NCBI GenBank assembly: GCA_040767925.1
Contig: JAXGNN010000001.1
Span: 744,001 to 808,000 of the forward strand
Reading direction: 5' to 3'
Length of the DNA stretch: 64,000 nucleotides
DNA from: Phil1 sp040767925
GTDB taxonomy: Bacteria > Bacillota > Clostridia > Christensenellales > CAG-138
Part shown: piece by piece, positions 8,982-17,087 of the stretch
How the letters are laid out: each line of letters opens with the position of its first letter
Numbering within the stretch: position 1 is the stretch's first letter
Translations under genes and position numbers: made by a program
Notes under the pieces: model-generated
Told to the model about the DNA's origin: nothing
The model's database searches: none
The model's input: the letters and a program-made list of their open reading frames with translations, nothing else

Positions 8982-9674
8982 CTACTTCCACTCGCCGAAG
9001 ATTTCGCTCATGCCGTTGATATCCTGCTCGATCTCGGAGGCAGCAATGTCGCCAAAGCCCAGCCTGAGGGCGTTGAGCACCGCGTCATGATGCCTCGAGG
9101 CTGTCGTTAAAATCGCCTTGAGCCGGTCCCGCCTGATGCTGTTGAGCATAAAATGGCGGTTGTGAAGCAGCCGGCTCTCGATGATTTTATACATATCGAA
9201 TAGATAATTGTTGTCGGCAGCCGCGATCAACGCGCAATGGAAGGCGTGGTCGCAGCCGGCATGGTCCGCGAAGCGCTCGTTTTCCACGGTTCTTCTGCAT
9301 TCCCTCGCCAGCTCCTCCATATGCTCCAACTGCTCCTGCGCAATGCGGCTTGCGGCAAGCCGCGCGGCTTTGCTCTCGATTGCAACGCAAGCTTCAAGGA
9401 GTTTTTTCGTGTCCTGTTTGTTCATGGGGGAGACCATCATCGGCTTCCCCTCGGTTTTCGTCACCAAAAGCTCGTCGCTGAGCCGATTCAGCGCGTATTT
9501 TACCGGGGTCCGGCTCACTTCCAGTTCGTCGGCCAGCCTGCTTTCATTCAGCTTGGTTCCCGGAAGAAGATTCATCCGGATGATTTCCTCATAGAGGTAG
9601 AGATAGACCAACTCGCCCAGCGGAGTGAAGGGCTTGTCCCTTTTCATTTGCGTGAAACGCGTCGTATCAATCAT
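8982..9674 (-). CDS. GntR family transcriptional regulator with FCD effector domain
   Basis: 230 residues. The N-terminal winged helix carries the GntR pattern (GTKLNESRLADELEVSRTPV), and a helical FCD-type domain from about residue 85 has the expected metal/ligand residues in HAFHCALIAAADN and a later HHDAVLNAL motif. FCD regulators usually respond to small carboxylates or amino acid derivatives. It lies between a CapA-like gene (33 bases upstream) and the peptide importer, so it probably controls this operon, perhaps through the palindrome at 8844-8857. Confidence 0.85.
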   Translation of the reverse strand: MIDTTRFTQMKRDKPFTPLGELVYLYLYEEIIRMNLLPGTKLNESRLADELEVSRTPVKYALNRLSDELLVTKTEGKPMMVSPMNKQDTKKLLEACVAIESKAARLAASRIAQEQLEHMEELARECRRTVENERFADHAGCDHAFHCALIAAADNNYLFDMYKIIESRLLHNRHFMLNSIRRDRLKAILTTASRHHDAVLNALRLGFGDIAASEIEQDINGMSEIFGEWK

Positions 9675-9707
9675 ATCGCCTCGCTCCGTTTGCTTTCTGA
9701 ATACCGC

Positions 9708-11051
9708 TCATCCGCCGCCGGTTCGAGGTTCCTGCCGCCACGACGGTCCGAGTATGAGATCGGCGTAACCGGCCATATCGTCGACGTATTCCCTCATGTC
9801 TTTTTCGAGCGGAGCGCTGTTTAATCTTCGCAGCGTTTTCAGCTTCAGCACGCCGCCGCCCCCGGCGCCGCTTTGCACGAGCGCTACGGGCAGCAGTTCA
9901 AGCCCGATGACCGCCGTTTCCCCTCCCCTTCGTTCGAGCTCAAACAATCCGATCAAGCTCAGTGCGGATTCAGGGCAGGAAAACACCGGCGTAAGGTTCC
10001 CAAGGCTGTACAGCACGGGCACGTCCTTTTGCGGCCGGCTTTGGGGGTGCACGATTTCTGAAAACTGAATCACGTGCGGATGGTGCCCGATGACGATGTC
10101 CGCTCCCGCGTCGGCGAACATCCGGGCCCATTGCCTCTGCTGCGGATGCGGGTAAGCCTCAAATTCCAGCCCCCAGTGCACCGATACGACGGCCACATCG
10201 CATTCTTGCCGCTTACAATCGTCGATCTGCCGCAGGATTTGGGTCAGATCCGGATCCTTTTCTATGAGAAAAGGCGTCATGTTGACAAGCCACGGCTTTT
10301 CTTTCGGAAGCGGTCTGAAGTTTACGGAATCCGTGTGAGCCACCCAGCCGATGCGAAAGCCGCACTTTTCGATGATCGCGGCGCGGGAAGCATCCTCCAC
10401 GGTTTTATTGATCCCCGCATGGCGTATGCCGTCCGAATCGAGATGGCTGAGAGTCGCGTTTATCCCTTCTTCGCCGCAGTCGAGGATATGGTTGTTGGCG
10501 AGCTGCACGATATCATATTTCATGCCCCTGTGCGCAGTCAGCGTCCGATACTGAGCCGGCGTAAGGTTTATTTTCGGGGTCTCGCCGCCGCCGAATGTCG
10601 TCTCTTCCACTTCCCCGGCGGGAAAAGTCGATTCCAGATTGGCGAAGCGCACGTCCGCGCCGAATATGATATCCGCAACGCCCTCATATAAGCGCCCGCC
10701 GGAGCGTTCAAGCCCTTTGGTGCACATCAGGTCGCCGGCAACGCACAATGACAGGCTTCTCTGCTTGGCGCCGCCGTTGAGCTCGAAGTGCGTTCCGACG
10801 CAACTTGAGAATTCCGTTTCCAGCGTTTCGTGCCCAAGCAAGGGTTTTCTTATCGGCTTTTTCGTCTTATTGAGCCAATACGCCCAGAAATAGTCGCTAT
10901 CCATATCAAGCGGAACCTCCTGGGCATGGAGCCACGTTCCGTTTGCGACCGCTTCGGCAGCGATAGCCTGAATGCGCCCCGCTCGATCCTCCGGGAAGCG
11001 CATCATCCCGTAAGCCGAACGCGGAATATCCAAAGGATGGTATTTTTCCAT
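9708..11051 (-). CDS. CapA family metallophosphoesterase-like protein
   Basis: 447 residues of the CapA (poly-gamma-glutamate biosynthesis/PGA_cap) family. Landmarks are VAGDLMC (first metal motif), FANLEST, LANNHILDCGEEGI, VVSVHWGLEFEAYPHPQQR and DIVIGHHPHVIQ, which together form the calcineurin-like site of this family. I see no signal peptide. In Bacillus CapA takes part in polyglutamate capsule export, but many homologues in Clostridia have no such role. Here it stands beside peptide-use genes, not capBC. The link to glutamyl-peptide metabolism is inference. Confidence 0.8.
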   Translation of the reverse strand: MEKYHPLDIPRSAYGMMRFPEDRAGRIQAIAAEAVANGTWLHAQEVPLDMDSDYFWAYWLNKTKKPIRKPLLGHETLETEFSSCVGTHFELNGGAKQRSLSLCVAGDLMCTKGLERSGGRLYEGVADIIFGADVRFANLESTFPAGEVEETTFGGGETPKINLTPAQYRTLTAHRGMKYDIVQLANNHILDCGEEGINATLSHLDSDGIRHAGINKTVEDASRAAIIEKCGFRIGWVAHTDSVNFRPLPKEKPWLVNMTPFLIEKDPDLTQILRQIDDCKRQECDVAVVSVHWGLEFEAYPHPQQRQWARMFADAGADIVIGHHPHVIQFSEIVHPQSRPQKDVPVLYSLGNLTPVFSCPESALSLIGLFELERRGGETAVIGLELLPVALVQSGAGGGGVLKLKTLRRLNSAPLEKDMREYVDDMAGYADLILGPSWRQEPRTGGG

Positions 11052-11087
11052 TCTGCCCGCCTCGTCATAGCGCCGCCTGAGAATAAC

Positions 11088-11134
11088 GGGGCTGTCGCAT
11101 GGCGCTTCGCCAGGCGCTCCTTTGCGACAGCCCC
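11088..11134. repeat. Long intercistronic hairpin with 12-bp perfect stem
   Basis: GGGGCTGTCGCA at 11088-11099 pairs perfectly with TGCGACAGCCCC at 11123-11134. The 23-base loop contains a smaller GGCG/CGCC stem. It lies between the 663-residue serine hydrolase and the CapA-like gene with no U-run after it on the minus strand, so it is better read as an RNA processing or stability element, or an inefficient terminator, than a classical terminator. Confidence 0.55.
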
Positions 11135-11146
11135 GGGCGCGCCTGC

Positions 11147-13138
11147 CTATTTCAGCTCGATTTCAAAGGAATCGCCCGGATTGCCGGCAAAGGCGAGCGT
11201 ATCGCCCTCGGCCAGCTCAATCGGCTTGCCGCCCATCACGGTCGAAAGGGTCTTCAGGGGGAGATGCGGCGCTTCGCCCGCCTCCCCGTACGCGCCGAAA
11301 GCGCCGGTCGCGGGCGTCTTTACCGCGATGGTTTTGCCCGCGGCGGCGTCGTCCACCGTGAAAAACCGCGCGTACCCCTTCGGCCCGATCGTGACCGACG
11401 TCGTGTCGGTCTTGAGCTGCGGGATGGCGGAGGCATCCATATAGACGTATCCGCTGACGGCGAGGTACTCCGCGCCGTCCTGCTCATAGAACCGATAGTC
11501 GCACACATCGCGGAAGCAGAGCGCGTTTTCGGCATAGTTTTCATCCACGATTTTTGCGCCGCCCCCGGCATATCCGTACTCAGCGTTGACCGCCAGCTTC
11601 ATCAGGAGGCTGTCGCCGAGGGCCAAAAGATTCATGGAGCTGGCAAAGTCGTTGACCAGGATATACTTCCTGCCGTCCCGCGCCTTCCAGACTGCGGCAA
11701 CGGCGTCGTTGACCGGGTTCTTCTCCAGCTTCTGATACAGGAAGGCCTTCCACTGCACCATGCCGACCCCGGGTATTTCAATGGCGATGTCGCCCTGGAG
11801 GAAGGTCAGATCATCCCGCACCTCCACAAAGTGCACGGCGTTTTTGCCGTCCGGGCCGACGAACCGGCCGTTCCCGGCATAGACGTATTTCTGCGGCGGG
11901 ATCAGGCCGCCGAGCAGGGCCTCCAGCTCGATGGCGCCGTCCTTGATCTGAACATCGGCAAATTTATCCCGCGCGGCGTAAAGGCCCTCGTATTGCTTCA
12001 GTTCGGCGGGAACATCCTGCGGCTCCGGCGCTTCGAAGGACTTGGCGGGCGGAAACTCTTTGACCAGCCCGTATTCCAAGCAGGCGTCCTTCAACAGCTC
12101 TATGGCCAGGCAGTAGTCGGCAAAGGAGAATCCGCCCGCCGAAACGGCGGCAGCCGCGAGGTCCGCTTCGGGGATGACGATGAGGGAGGCGTGATAATGC
12201 AGGGTGTCGCCGCCCTTGCACAGAGCCTGCAAGCCCACCTTGTCAAAGGGCGGGACGTGGGCGTGGTCATAGCCGAGGCCGTAGGCGAAAAGGTTGTCCT
12301 CTTCCTCATCCACAGGCCAGAACGCGCTGGACTCATACTCCTTGGCGGCCATCATTTTCGCCGCTTTTTCCGAGAGGATTTGCTTGCCCATGAGCGCCCG
12401 GCCGAAGCGGCACAGGTCCTCGGCGGTGGAGACAATGCCCCCGGTGCCGATGAGGTTGACCGTTTCGTAGGGCAAATCGCCGTCATAAATCTGGGGCGCG
12501 GCGCATTTGACCATGCGGGTGCAGTCATAGTCGTCCAGCGGCGTCACGGTGTTTCGCATGCCCAGAGGCTCAAAGAAATTCCTCTTCAAAAACTCGTTGT
12601 AGGGCAGGCCTCCGACGCGCTCCACAAGAATCTCCAGCAGCTGGAAGCCGTCGTTGCAGTATTCGGAGAAGGTGCCAGGGTCGTACTTCAGCCTGTCGGT
12701 TTTCAGGGCTTCCCGCAGGTTGTCGTGCGCGAAGGTGTTGTTGTCCTCAAACAGGAAAGCGCCCTTGAAATGCGTGCCGTAAATGCCGGAGGCATGGTTC
12801 ATCAGGTGCCGTGCGGTGATTTTAACATAACGGGGATCGGCCATTTCAAACTCGGGGACGTAGTTTTTATAAGGCTCGTCGATATCCAGCAGCCCTTGAT
12901 CCGAAAGGAGCATGGCCGACGCCGTAACGAACATCTTGCTGGTCGAGCCGACGCCATACATGTCGTCCTTGCTCAGGGAGCGGCTCTCCTCCCGGTTATA
13001 CCTGCCCACCGAGCCGGAGGCGACGATTTCCCCCTTGTAGCTTGCCGCGTACTGGACGCTGGTCGCCTGGAGCGCCGTCAGGATGGCTTCGCCGATTTTA
13101 TCGGCCTTTTTCTTCGCGGATTCGGATAGATTCTTCAT
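11147..13138 (-). CDS. Serine hydrolase, beta-lactamase/PBP class C-like, two-domain
   Basis: 663 residues from the ATG at 13138, selected for its GGAGGT ribosome site; the in-frame extension upstream is non-conserved AT-rich leader. The catalytic domain has STSK at residues 65-68, a YCN motif in EYCNDGFQLLE, and a KGGD segment where the third motif is expected. About 300 further residues of beta-rich sequence follow. No signal peptide is apparent. It is a distant relative of the 461-residue hydrolase at 45-1430, so the locus has two such enzymes flanking the importer. D-aminopeptidase or DD-peptidase-like activity on imported peptides is possible but unproven. Confidence 0.85.
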   Translation of the reverse strand: MKNLSESAKKKADKIGEAILTALQATSVQYAASYKGEIVASGSVGRYNREESRSLSKDDMYGVGSTSKMFVTASAMLLSDQGLLDIDEPYKNYVPEFEMADPRYVKITARHLMNHASGIYGTHFKGAFLFEDNNTFAHDNLREALKTDRLKYDPGTFSEYCNDGFQLLEILVERVGGLPYNEFLKRNFFEPLGMRNTVTPLDDYDCTRMVKCAAPQIYDGDLPYETVNLIGTGGIVSTAEDLCRFGRALMGKQILSEKAAKMMAAKEYESSAFWPVDEEEDNLFAYGLGYDHAHVPPFDKVGLQALCKGGDTLHYHASLIVIPEADLAAAAVSAGGFSFADYCLAIELLKDACLEYGLVKEFPPAKSFEAPEPQDVPAELKQYEGLYAARDKFADVQIKDGAIELEALLGGLIPPQKYVYAGNGRFVGPDGKNAVHFVEVRDDLTFLQGDIAIEIPGVGMVQWKAFLYQKLEKNPVNDAVAAVWKARDGRKYILVNDFASSMNLLALGDSLLMKLAVNAEYGYAGGGAKIVDENYAENALCFRDVCDYRFYEQDGAEYLAVSGYVYMDASAIPQLKTDTTSVTIGPKGYARFFTVDDAAAGKTIAVKTPATGAFGAYGEAGEAPHLPLKTLSTVMGGKPIELAEGDTLAFAGNPGDSFEIELK

Positions 13139-13364
13139 TCCCGGTACCTCCACTGTTCTCCAATTTATTGACATCCTGCGCGGCAGGGTAGCCTTAGCGT
13201 ATAAATGAGTCCTGTAATAGACGGTCATATAAAGAAAATTCGAGTCGGATCCCGATCTTTTTTTGAATTGCGAACCAATGAGTTTCACGGCTGCGCCCTC
13301 TTGCTCTCCTGCTCTCCCGACAGGGAATTGGTGCGGTATGAACTTGTGGCTCAGTATGTTGATA

Positions 13365-13393
13365 ATATTATTATAGTTAAAATTATTAGTCAA
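13365..13393 (-). promoter_or_regulatory. Sigma-A-like promoter for the minus-strand peptide locus
   Basis: On the minus strand TTGACT (13393-13388) and TAATAT (13370-13365) are separated by 17 bases. Transcription would start near 13358, leaving an untranslated leader of about 220 bases before the hydrolase gene at 13138. The 13139-13485 gap otherwise holds only AT-rich sequence and the divergent promoter. Confidence 0.5.
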
Positions 13394-13426
13394 TATTTAA
13401 TCATATGAAAATCCAATCGGCTTTTA

Positions 13427-13456
13427 TTGTCCCAAAGCGCGGCTTTGTGATACAAT
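13427..13456 (+). promoter_or_regulatory. Promoter of the XRE-cupin regulator with an internal dyad
   Basis: TTGTCC (13427-13432) and TACAAT (13451-13456) are spaced 18 bases. The spacer contains the perfect inverted repeat CAAAGC-GCG-GCTTTG (13433-13447), an ideal position for repression. Autoregulation by the XRE-type product is a natural inference. Confidence 0.5.
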
Positions 13457-13485
13457 ATTAAAAAAATATATGTGGGGGAACCGTT

Positions 13486-14043
13486 TTGAGAGAAAACATG
13501 CGGCGCTATCGAAAAGATCGGAACATCACCATCAGCCAACTGGCCGCGATGACCGACCTTTCAATCGGATACATCTCTCAAATCGAGCGCAGCCTAGTAG
13601 AGCCATCCCTTTCCACGTTGCGTAAGATTGCCGACGCGTTGGGCGTATCGGTCCTTCTGCTCATCGACGAAGAGCGCACCAGTGAAATTTCGGTTATCCG
13701 CGCAGATGAGCACCTGATCTTGCGCAACAAGGAAGGGACTGTGCTATACGAGATCATGACGCCGTTGCCGAACGAAACTTTTATTCCGAAATCGCTCATC
13801 ATTCGCTTTACCCTGCAGCCTCATTCGCGCCTGTCGGACGAATTGCTCTCACACCCTTCGGAGGAGCTTGTGACCATACTGGAGGGGTGGATGGTTTTAT
13901 GTGTCGGCGATCAGGAAACCTCCCTGCACCCGGGCGATTCCTATGTCATCCGCAGCGACCTGCCCCATAATTTCCGCAACGACTCGGATGAGCCGCTGGT
14001 GGGTTTGTCCTGCATCACGCCGCCGGTCTGGCGCAACATCTGA
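13486..14043 (+). CDS. XRE-cupin family transcriptional regulator
   Basis: 185 residues. A helix-turn-helix of the Cro/CI type occupies residues 1-60 (ISQLAAMTDLSIGYISQIER), followed by a small cupin barrel with the motif HPSEELVTILEGWM and a second HNF segment near the C-terminus. Such HTH-cupin proteins (PuuR/SutR type) regulate amine, peptide or amino acid use. The start is taken as TTG at 13486 because GGGGGAA lies 5 bases before it; an ATG 12 bases later is possible. It is transcribed divergently from the peptide locus and followed by a terminator at 14073. Confidence 0.85.
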   Translation: MRENMRRYRKDRNITISQLAAMTDLSIGYISQIERSLVEPSLSTLRKIADALGVSVLLLIDEERTSEISVIRADEHLILRNKEGTVLYEIMTPLPNETFIPKSLIIRFTLQPHSRLSDELLSHPSEELVTILEGWMVLCVGDQETSLHPGDSYVIRSDLPHNFRNDSDEPLVGLSCITPPVWRNI

Positions 14044-14072
14044 CACATAGCCGATGTCGGTTGATATAATGG

Positions 14073-14099
14073 AACCCGCTTCGCAAGAAGGCGGGTTTC
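14073..14099 (+). terminator. Rho-independent-type terminator after the XRE-cupin gene
   Basis: AACCCGC (14073-14079) pairs with GCGGGTT (14091-14097), with a few T residues following. It closes the regulator gene before the next, unrelated region. Confidence 0.55.
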
Positions 14100-14267
14100 G
14101 TTGCGTGATGGATGAACCTTTCAAGTTGTCCTGACGCGCAGGGCTTATCCTTGCCAGTTTTCGGCAAACGCTTTCAAATTGCCCTTCACAAAAGGCGCGC
14201 ATCGCTCTTGCTTTTATGGTATGATAATGCAAAATTCGAGCGCAAACGGAAAGCGGCGAAGAAAAAC

Positions 14268-16433
14268 ATGCGGTTTCAATACAACCCGTACATCTGGCCC
14301 CTGTTCGCATCCGCGCTGATCACGCTGACCCTCACGGCATATGCGGCGCTGCGCAGGCGCGGCGCGCGGGGCGCGGGCGCGTTCATCCTCAACATGACGA
14401 TGCTTTCGGTATGGGCGCTGAGCGCCGCGCTGGAGGTATCCGCCGCGGATCTTCCCACCGCGCTGTTCTTCGCGAACATGCAGTACGCCGGCTACTGCTA
14501 CTTCCCCGTGACGCTGCTCGCCGCGTGCCTGATTTTTTCCGGATACGACGAATGGGCAAAGCTCAGAAAGCTCTGGCGGCTCGGCATCGTGCCCACAATC
14601 ATCTTCGCCCTTGTGTGGACGGATGCGCTCCACGGGCTGGTACGCTACGACATGCGCCTCGACTACGCGGGTCCCTTCCCCGTCATCGATAAAAAATACG
14701 GTCCGGCGCTCTACGTCAACGCCGCCTACGCCTACGCGCTGCTTTTTACCTCCTGCGCGCTGCTGCTGCGCCGCGCCATCGGCGGCAACAGGCTCTACCG
14801 GCGGCAGATGCTCGTGCTGTTCGCGGGCGTGAGCGCTACCATCGTGCCCAACATGCTCTATATCTTCGGCCTCAGCCCCGTGGAGTGGCTCGACATCACG
14901 CCGATGTTCTTCGGCCCGGCTGGGCTGCTGCTCGCGTGGGGCATGTTCCGTTTCAAAATACTCGACATCGTGCCTCTGGCGCGCGCCACGCTGATCGAAA
15001 CCATGAACTCCGGCGTCATGGTGCTCGATCTGCAGGAGCGGGTGCTGGACATCAATCCCTTCCTCGCGCGGATGCTGGGCATTTCCGCGTCCGCCGCCAT
15101 CACGCGCGGCACGCGGGAAGTTTGCGGCGGCATCCCCGCGCTTGCGGCGGCCTGTGCCGATCCCGAAGCCGCGCATGCGGAGTTCGCCGTGCGCACGGGG
15201 GACGCCTCGCGGGTATACGAGGCGCTGTTCTCCCCGCTGTGCGACGGCAAGGGCGCGCGCATCGGCGGCAACGGCGGAATCGTCGTCATTTCCGGCGGCT
15301 CGGTCAATGCCAACAGCATACAGGCTGCCCCCACCAACGGTAGCGGTGCGACCGTGTACCGCACAGTGGTGACGCTGAGCGGCGTTACTACGGCCACGAA
15401 GGTCACGTCGCTGACCGCGGCCCTCGGCTACGGCATCAACGACATGTATACCGACGCCGACGGCAAGCCGTACCTCTACCTGCCCGCGGATACGCACACC
15501 ACGGCGGCGCAGACCACAGACGGCGCGACGCCGCCCGTGCTCACGAGCTATACGGGCGATATCGTCACTGTGACTGGCGGCACGGTGGCAGGCACGCTAA
15601 GCATCCCGAGCAGCGACGCGGCGCTTTCCGGCCTTTCCATCAGCAGCGGCACGCTGAACCCGATCTTTGCGAGCGGTACCTACGCCTACACCGCGTCCGT
15701 CGCCAACGACGTGGACAGCGTCAATATTGCTGCGACCAAGAGCCATGCCAACGTCACCATGACCCTGCAAAAAGGCAGCGGCAGCGCGGCCGCGTGGAAC
15801 GGCGCGTCCATCGTGCAGAGCCTCGACGTGGGCGCGAACGTCTTCACCATCACTGTCACGGCGCAGGACGGGACGAGCACGCAGGATTATACCGTTACTG
15901 TCACGCGCAAGGCGAGCGAGCCCGGCAACTTATATGTTCCACGCACGCTGACCGACCTGCGACGGGCATCGCGGTATCTGGCGACGCCATCCACAGGGAC
16001 GCGCAGCTTTCGGTGCATGACAATGCGCTGCACTTCGCGGGCGCGTGCGCCGCATGCGACGCGATCCGCGCACATGGCGGACGGCGGGCTCATGCTGCTG
16101 TTCAGTCAGGACATTTCCCCTACGGAGGGCTTCATCGGCACGCTGACCATTACATTCCCCGTCGGGAGCGCATACGAGGGCCAAACGGTGACGGTGCTGC
16201 ATTGCAATCTCGGCGCGCTCGAAACGTTCACCGCGACGGTCAAAAACGGAAAGGCGAGCATTACCGTCACCGGCTTGTCGCCGTTCGCGGCCTTCGCTCC
16301 CGCAGGCGCCGCCGCCGTCCCTCCCCAAACGGGCGACGGCGGCGCGTCGTGGGTCGGCTGGTTGATGTTCGGCGTCGCGGCGGCGGGCTTCATCGCGGCG
16401 GCCGCGCGCAGGAGGAAGTTGAGCCGCGGATGA
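14268..16433 (+). CDS. Chimeric ORF: 7TM sensor-kinase N-terminus fused to surface-adhesin C-terminus, with two internal frameshifts
   Basis: 721 residues from the ATG at 14268. Residues 1 to about 235 are seven membrane helices of the histidine kinase 7TM N-terminal type, followed by a PAS-like stretch that stops at DGKGARIGG with no kinase domain. The next residue enters adhesin sequence (NGGIVVISGGSVNA, a cadherin-like beta-sandwich, then a C-terminal domain, PPQTGD sorting-like motif, membrane helix and arginine tail). Between about 15955 and 16076 the adhesin frame shifts by one base and returns; the homologous reading (ATGIAVSG to ACDAIRA) runs in another frame, matching the C-terminal module of the 24423-28613 protein. 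This is a deletion fusion, a decayed gene or an assembly join. Both component families are clear; a functional fusion is doubtful. Confidence 0.6.
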   Translation: MRFQYNPYIWPLFASALITLTLTAYAALRRRGARGAGAFILNMTMLSVWALSAALEVSAADLPTALFFANMQYAGYCYFPVTLLAACLIFSGYDEWAKLRKLWRLGIVPTIIFALVWTDALHGLVRYDMRLDYAGPFPVIDKKYGPALYVNAAYAYALLFTSCALLLRRAIGGNRLYRRQMLVLFAGVSATIVPNMLYIFGLSPVEWLDITPMFFGPAGLLLAWGMFRFKILDIVPLARATLIETMNSGVMVLDLQERVLDINPFLARMLGISASAAITRGTREVCGGIPALAAACADPEAAHAEFAVRTGDASRVYEALFSPLCDGKGARIGGNGGIVVISGGSVNANSIQAAPTNGSGATVYRTVVTLSGVTTATKVTSLTAALGYGINDMYTDADGKPYLYLPADTHTTAAQTTDGATPPVLTSYTGDIVTVTGGTVAGTLSIPSSDAALSGLSISSGTLNPIFASGTYAYTASVANDVDSVNIAATKSHANVTMTLQKGSGSAAAWNGASIVQSLDVGANVFTITVTAQDGTSTQDYTVTVTRKASEPGNLYVPRTLTDLRRASRYLATPSTGTRSFRCMTMRCTSRARAPHATRSAHMADGGLMLLFSQDISPTEGFIGTLTITFPVGSAYEGQTVTVLHCNLGALETFTATVKNGKASITVTGLSPFAAFAPAGAAAVPPQTGDGGASWVGWLMFGVAAAGFIAAAARRRKLSRG

Positions 16434-16470
16434 GCCGGAGGGCGCGGCGCAGCCGTAAGGGGGTACGCAT

Positions 16471-16857
16471 ATGGAAACCGAACGCGCCGCAAGCACCCTG
16501 ATCAGCGGCAAGGAATACGAGCTCGTCCTTACAACCCGCGCGACGAAGGAGATCGCCAAGCGCTACGGCGGGCTTGCAAACCTCGGGGACAAGCTCATGA
16601 AGACAGAAAACTTCGAACTCGCGCTCGACGAGATCGTGTGGCTGATCGCGCTGCTCGCGAACCAGAGCGTTATGATCCATAACCTCCGGCATCCGGAGGA
16701 CAAGCGCGAGCCGCTCTCCGAGGATGCCGTGGAGCTCCTGACCACGCCGCTGGAGCTCGCGGCATACAAGGACGGTATCCTCGAGGCCATGCTAAAAGGA
16801 GCGAAGCGGCATGTCGAGAGCGAAGGCGTAAGCGGAAAAAACTCGCCGGCCGGGTAA
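16471..16857 (+). CDS. Phage tail assembly chaperone-like protein (G-type, zero frame)
   Basis: 128 residues. The layout, starting with a short beta strand (ISGKEYELVLTTRATKEIA) and then helices with IVWLIALLANQ and LTTPLELAAYKDGI, resembles tail assembly chaperones of Siphoviridae-like prophages in Clostridia. AAGGGGG precedes the ATG. Near its end the frame reads GGA AAA AAC, so A AAA AAC (16836-16842) is a canonical -1 slippery heptamer, and the -1 frame is open for 67 more codons (16842-17045). This matches the G/GT architecture conserved in tailed phages. No other phage genes are adjacent, so it is an orphan or remnant. Confidence 0.7.
   Translation: METERAASTLISGKEYELVLTTRATKEIAKRYGGLANLGDKLMKTENFELALDEIVWLIALLANQSVMIHNLRHPEDKREPLSEDAVELLTTPLELAAYKDGILEAMLKGAKRHVESEGVSGKNSPAG
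16836..16842 (+). promoter_or_regulatory. A AAA AAC slippery heptamer for -1 ribosomal frameshifting
   Basis: The heptamer is in the correct register with the upstream gene (GGA AAA AAC), four codons before its TAA stop. Slipping back one base joins it to an open frame that ends at 17045 and is conserved in the second copy at 20768-21024. A stimulatory structure downstream (GCCGGCCGGG) is possible but not established. Confidence 0.65.
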
Positions 16858-17045
16858 GCGACGAGGAGACGTTTGCCCGGCTGGTCTTTTACGGCGTTTC
16901 CCTGCTGGGGCGGGCTGAGGCCGAGGTCTGGCTCATGCCGCTCGGCCACCTGCTCGACCAGTGGGAGGTGTATAAGCAGTTCCACGGGCTGGCGAAGGCG
17001 AAGAGGGAGTATTTCGTGGATGAAGCGGTACCGGCGGGGGTTTAA
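16842..17045 (+). CDS. Tail assembly chaperone -1 frame extension (T-type)
   Basis: 67 codons read only after -1 frameshifting at 16836-16842, giving a fusion of about 191 residues (124 from the zero frame plus 67). The segment includes FARLVFYGVSLLGRAEAEVW, PLGHLLDQWEVYKQFHG and a terminal VDEAVPAGV. There is no good independent start site: a GTG-like position exists in the second copy but here the corresponding codon is GTA. That absence supports translation as an extension. In lambda and many other phages the equivalent GT product binds the tape measure protein during tail assembly. Confidence 0.6.
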   Translation, partial: LAGRVSDEETFARLVFYGVSLLGRAEAEVWLMPLGHLLDQWEVYKQFHGLAKAKREYFVDEAVPAGV

Positions 17046-17087
17046 AGAGGTCGGTATAGAATAATCCTCCCTTTCGTTCTTACTTCT

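Larger units (their letters stand above)
16786..17045 (+). repeat. Direct repeat copy A (tail chaperone 3' region)
   Basis: 260 bases that align without gaps to 20765-21024, with about four-fifths of positions identical by eye. The two copies are in the same orientation and flank the oppositely oriented zinc-uptake operon. Similarity begins sharply at GCCATG, codon 106 of the upstream gene. Confidence 0.75.
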
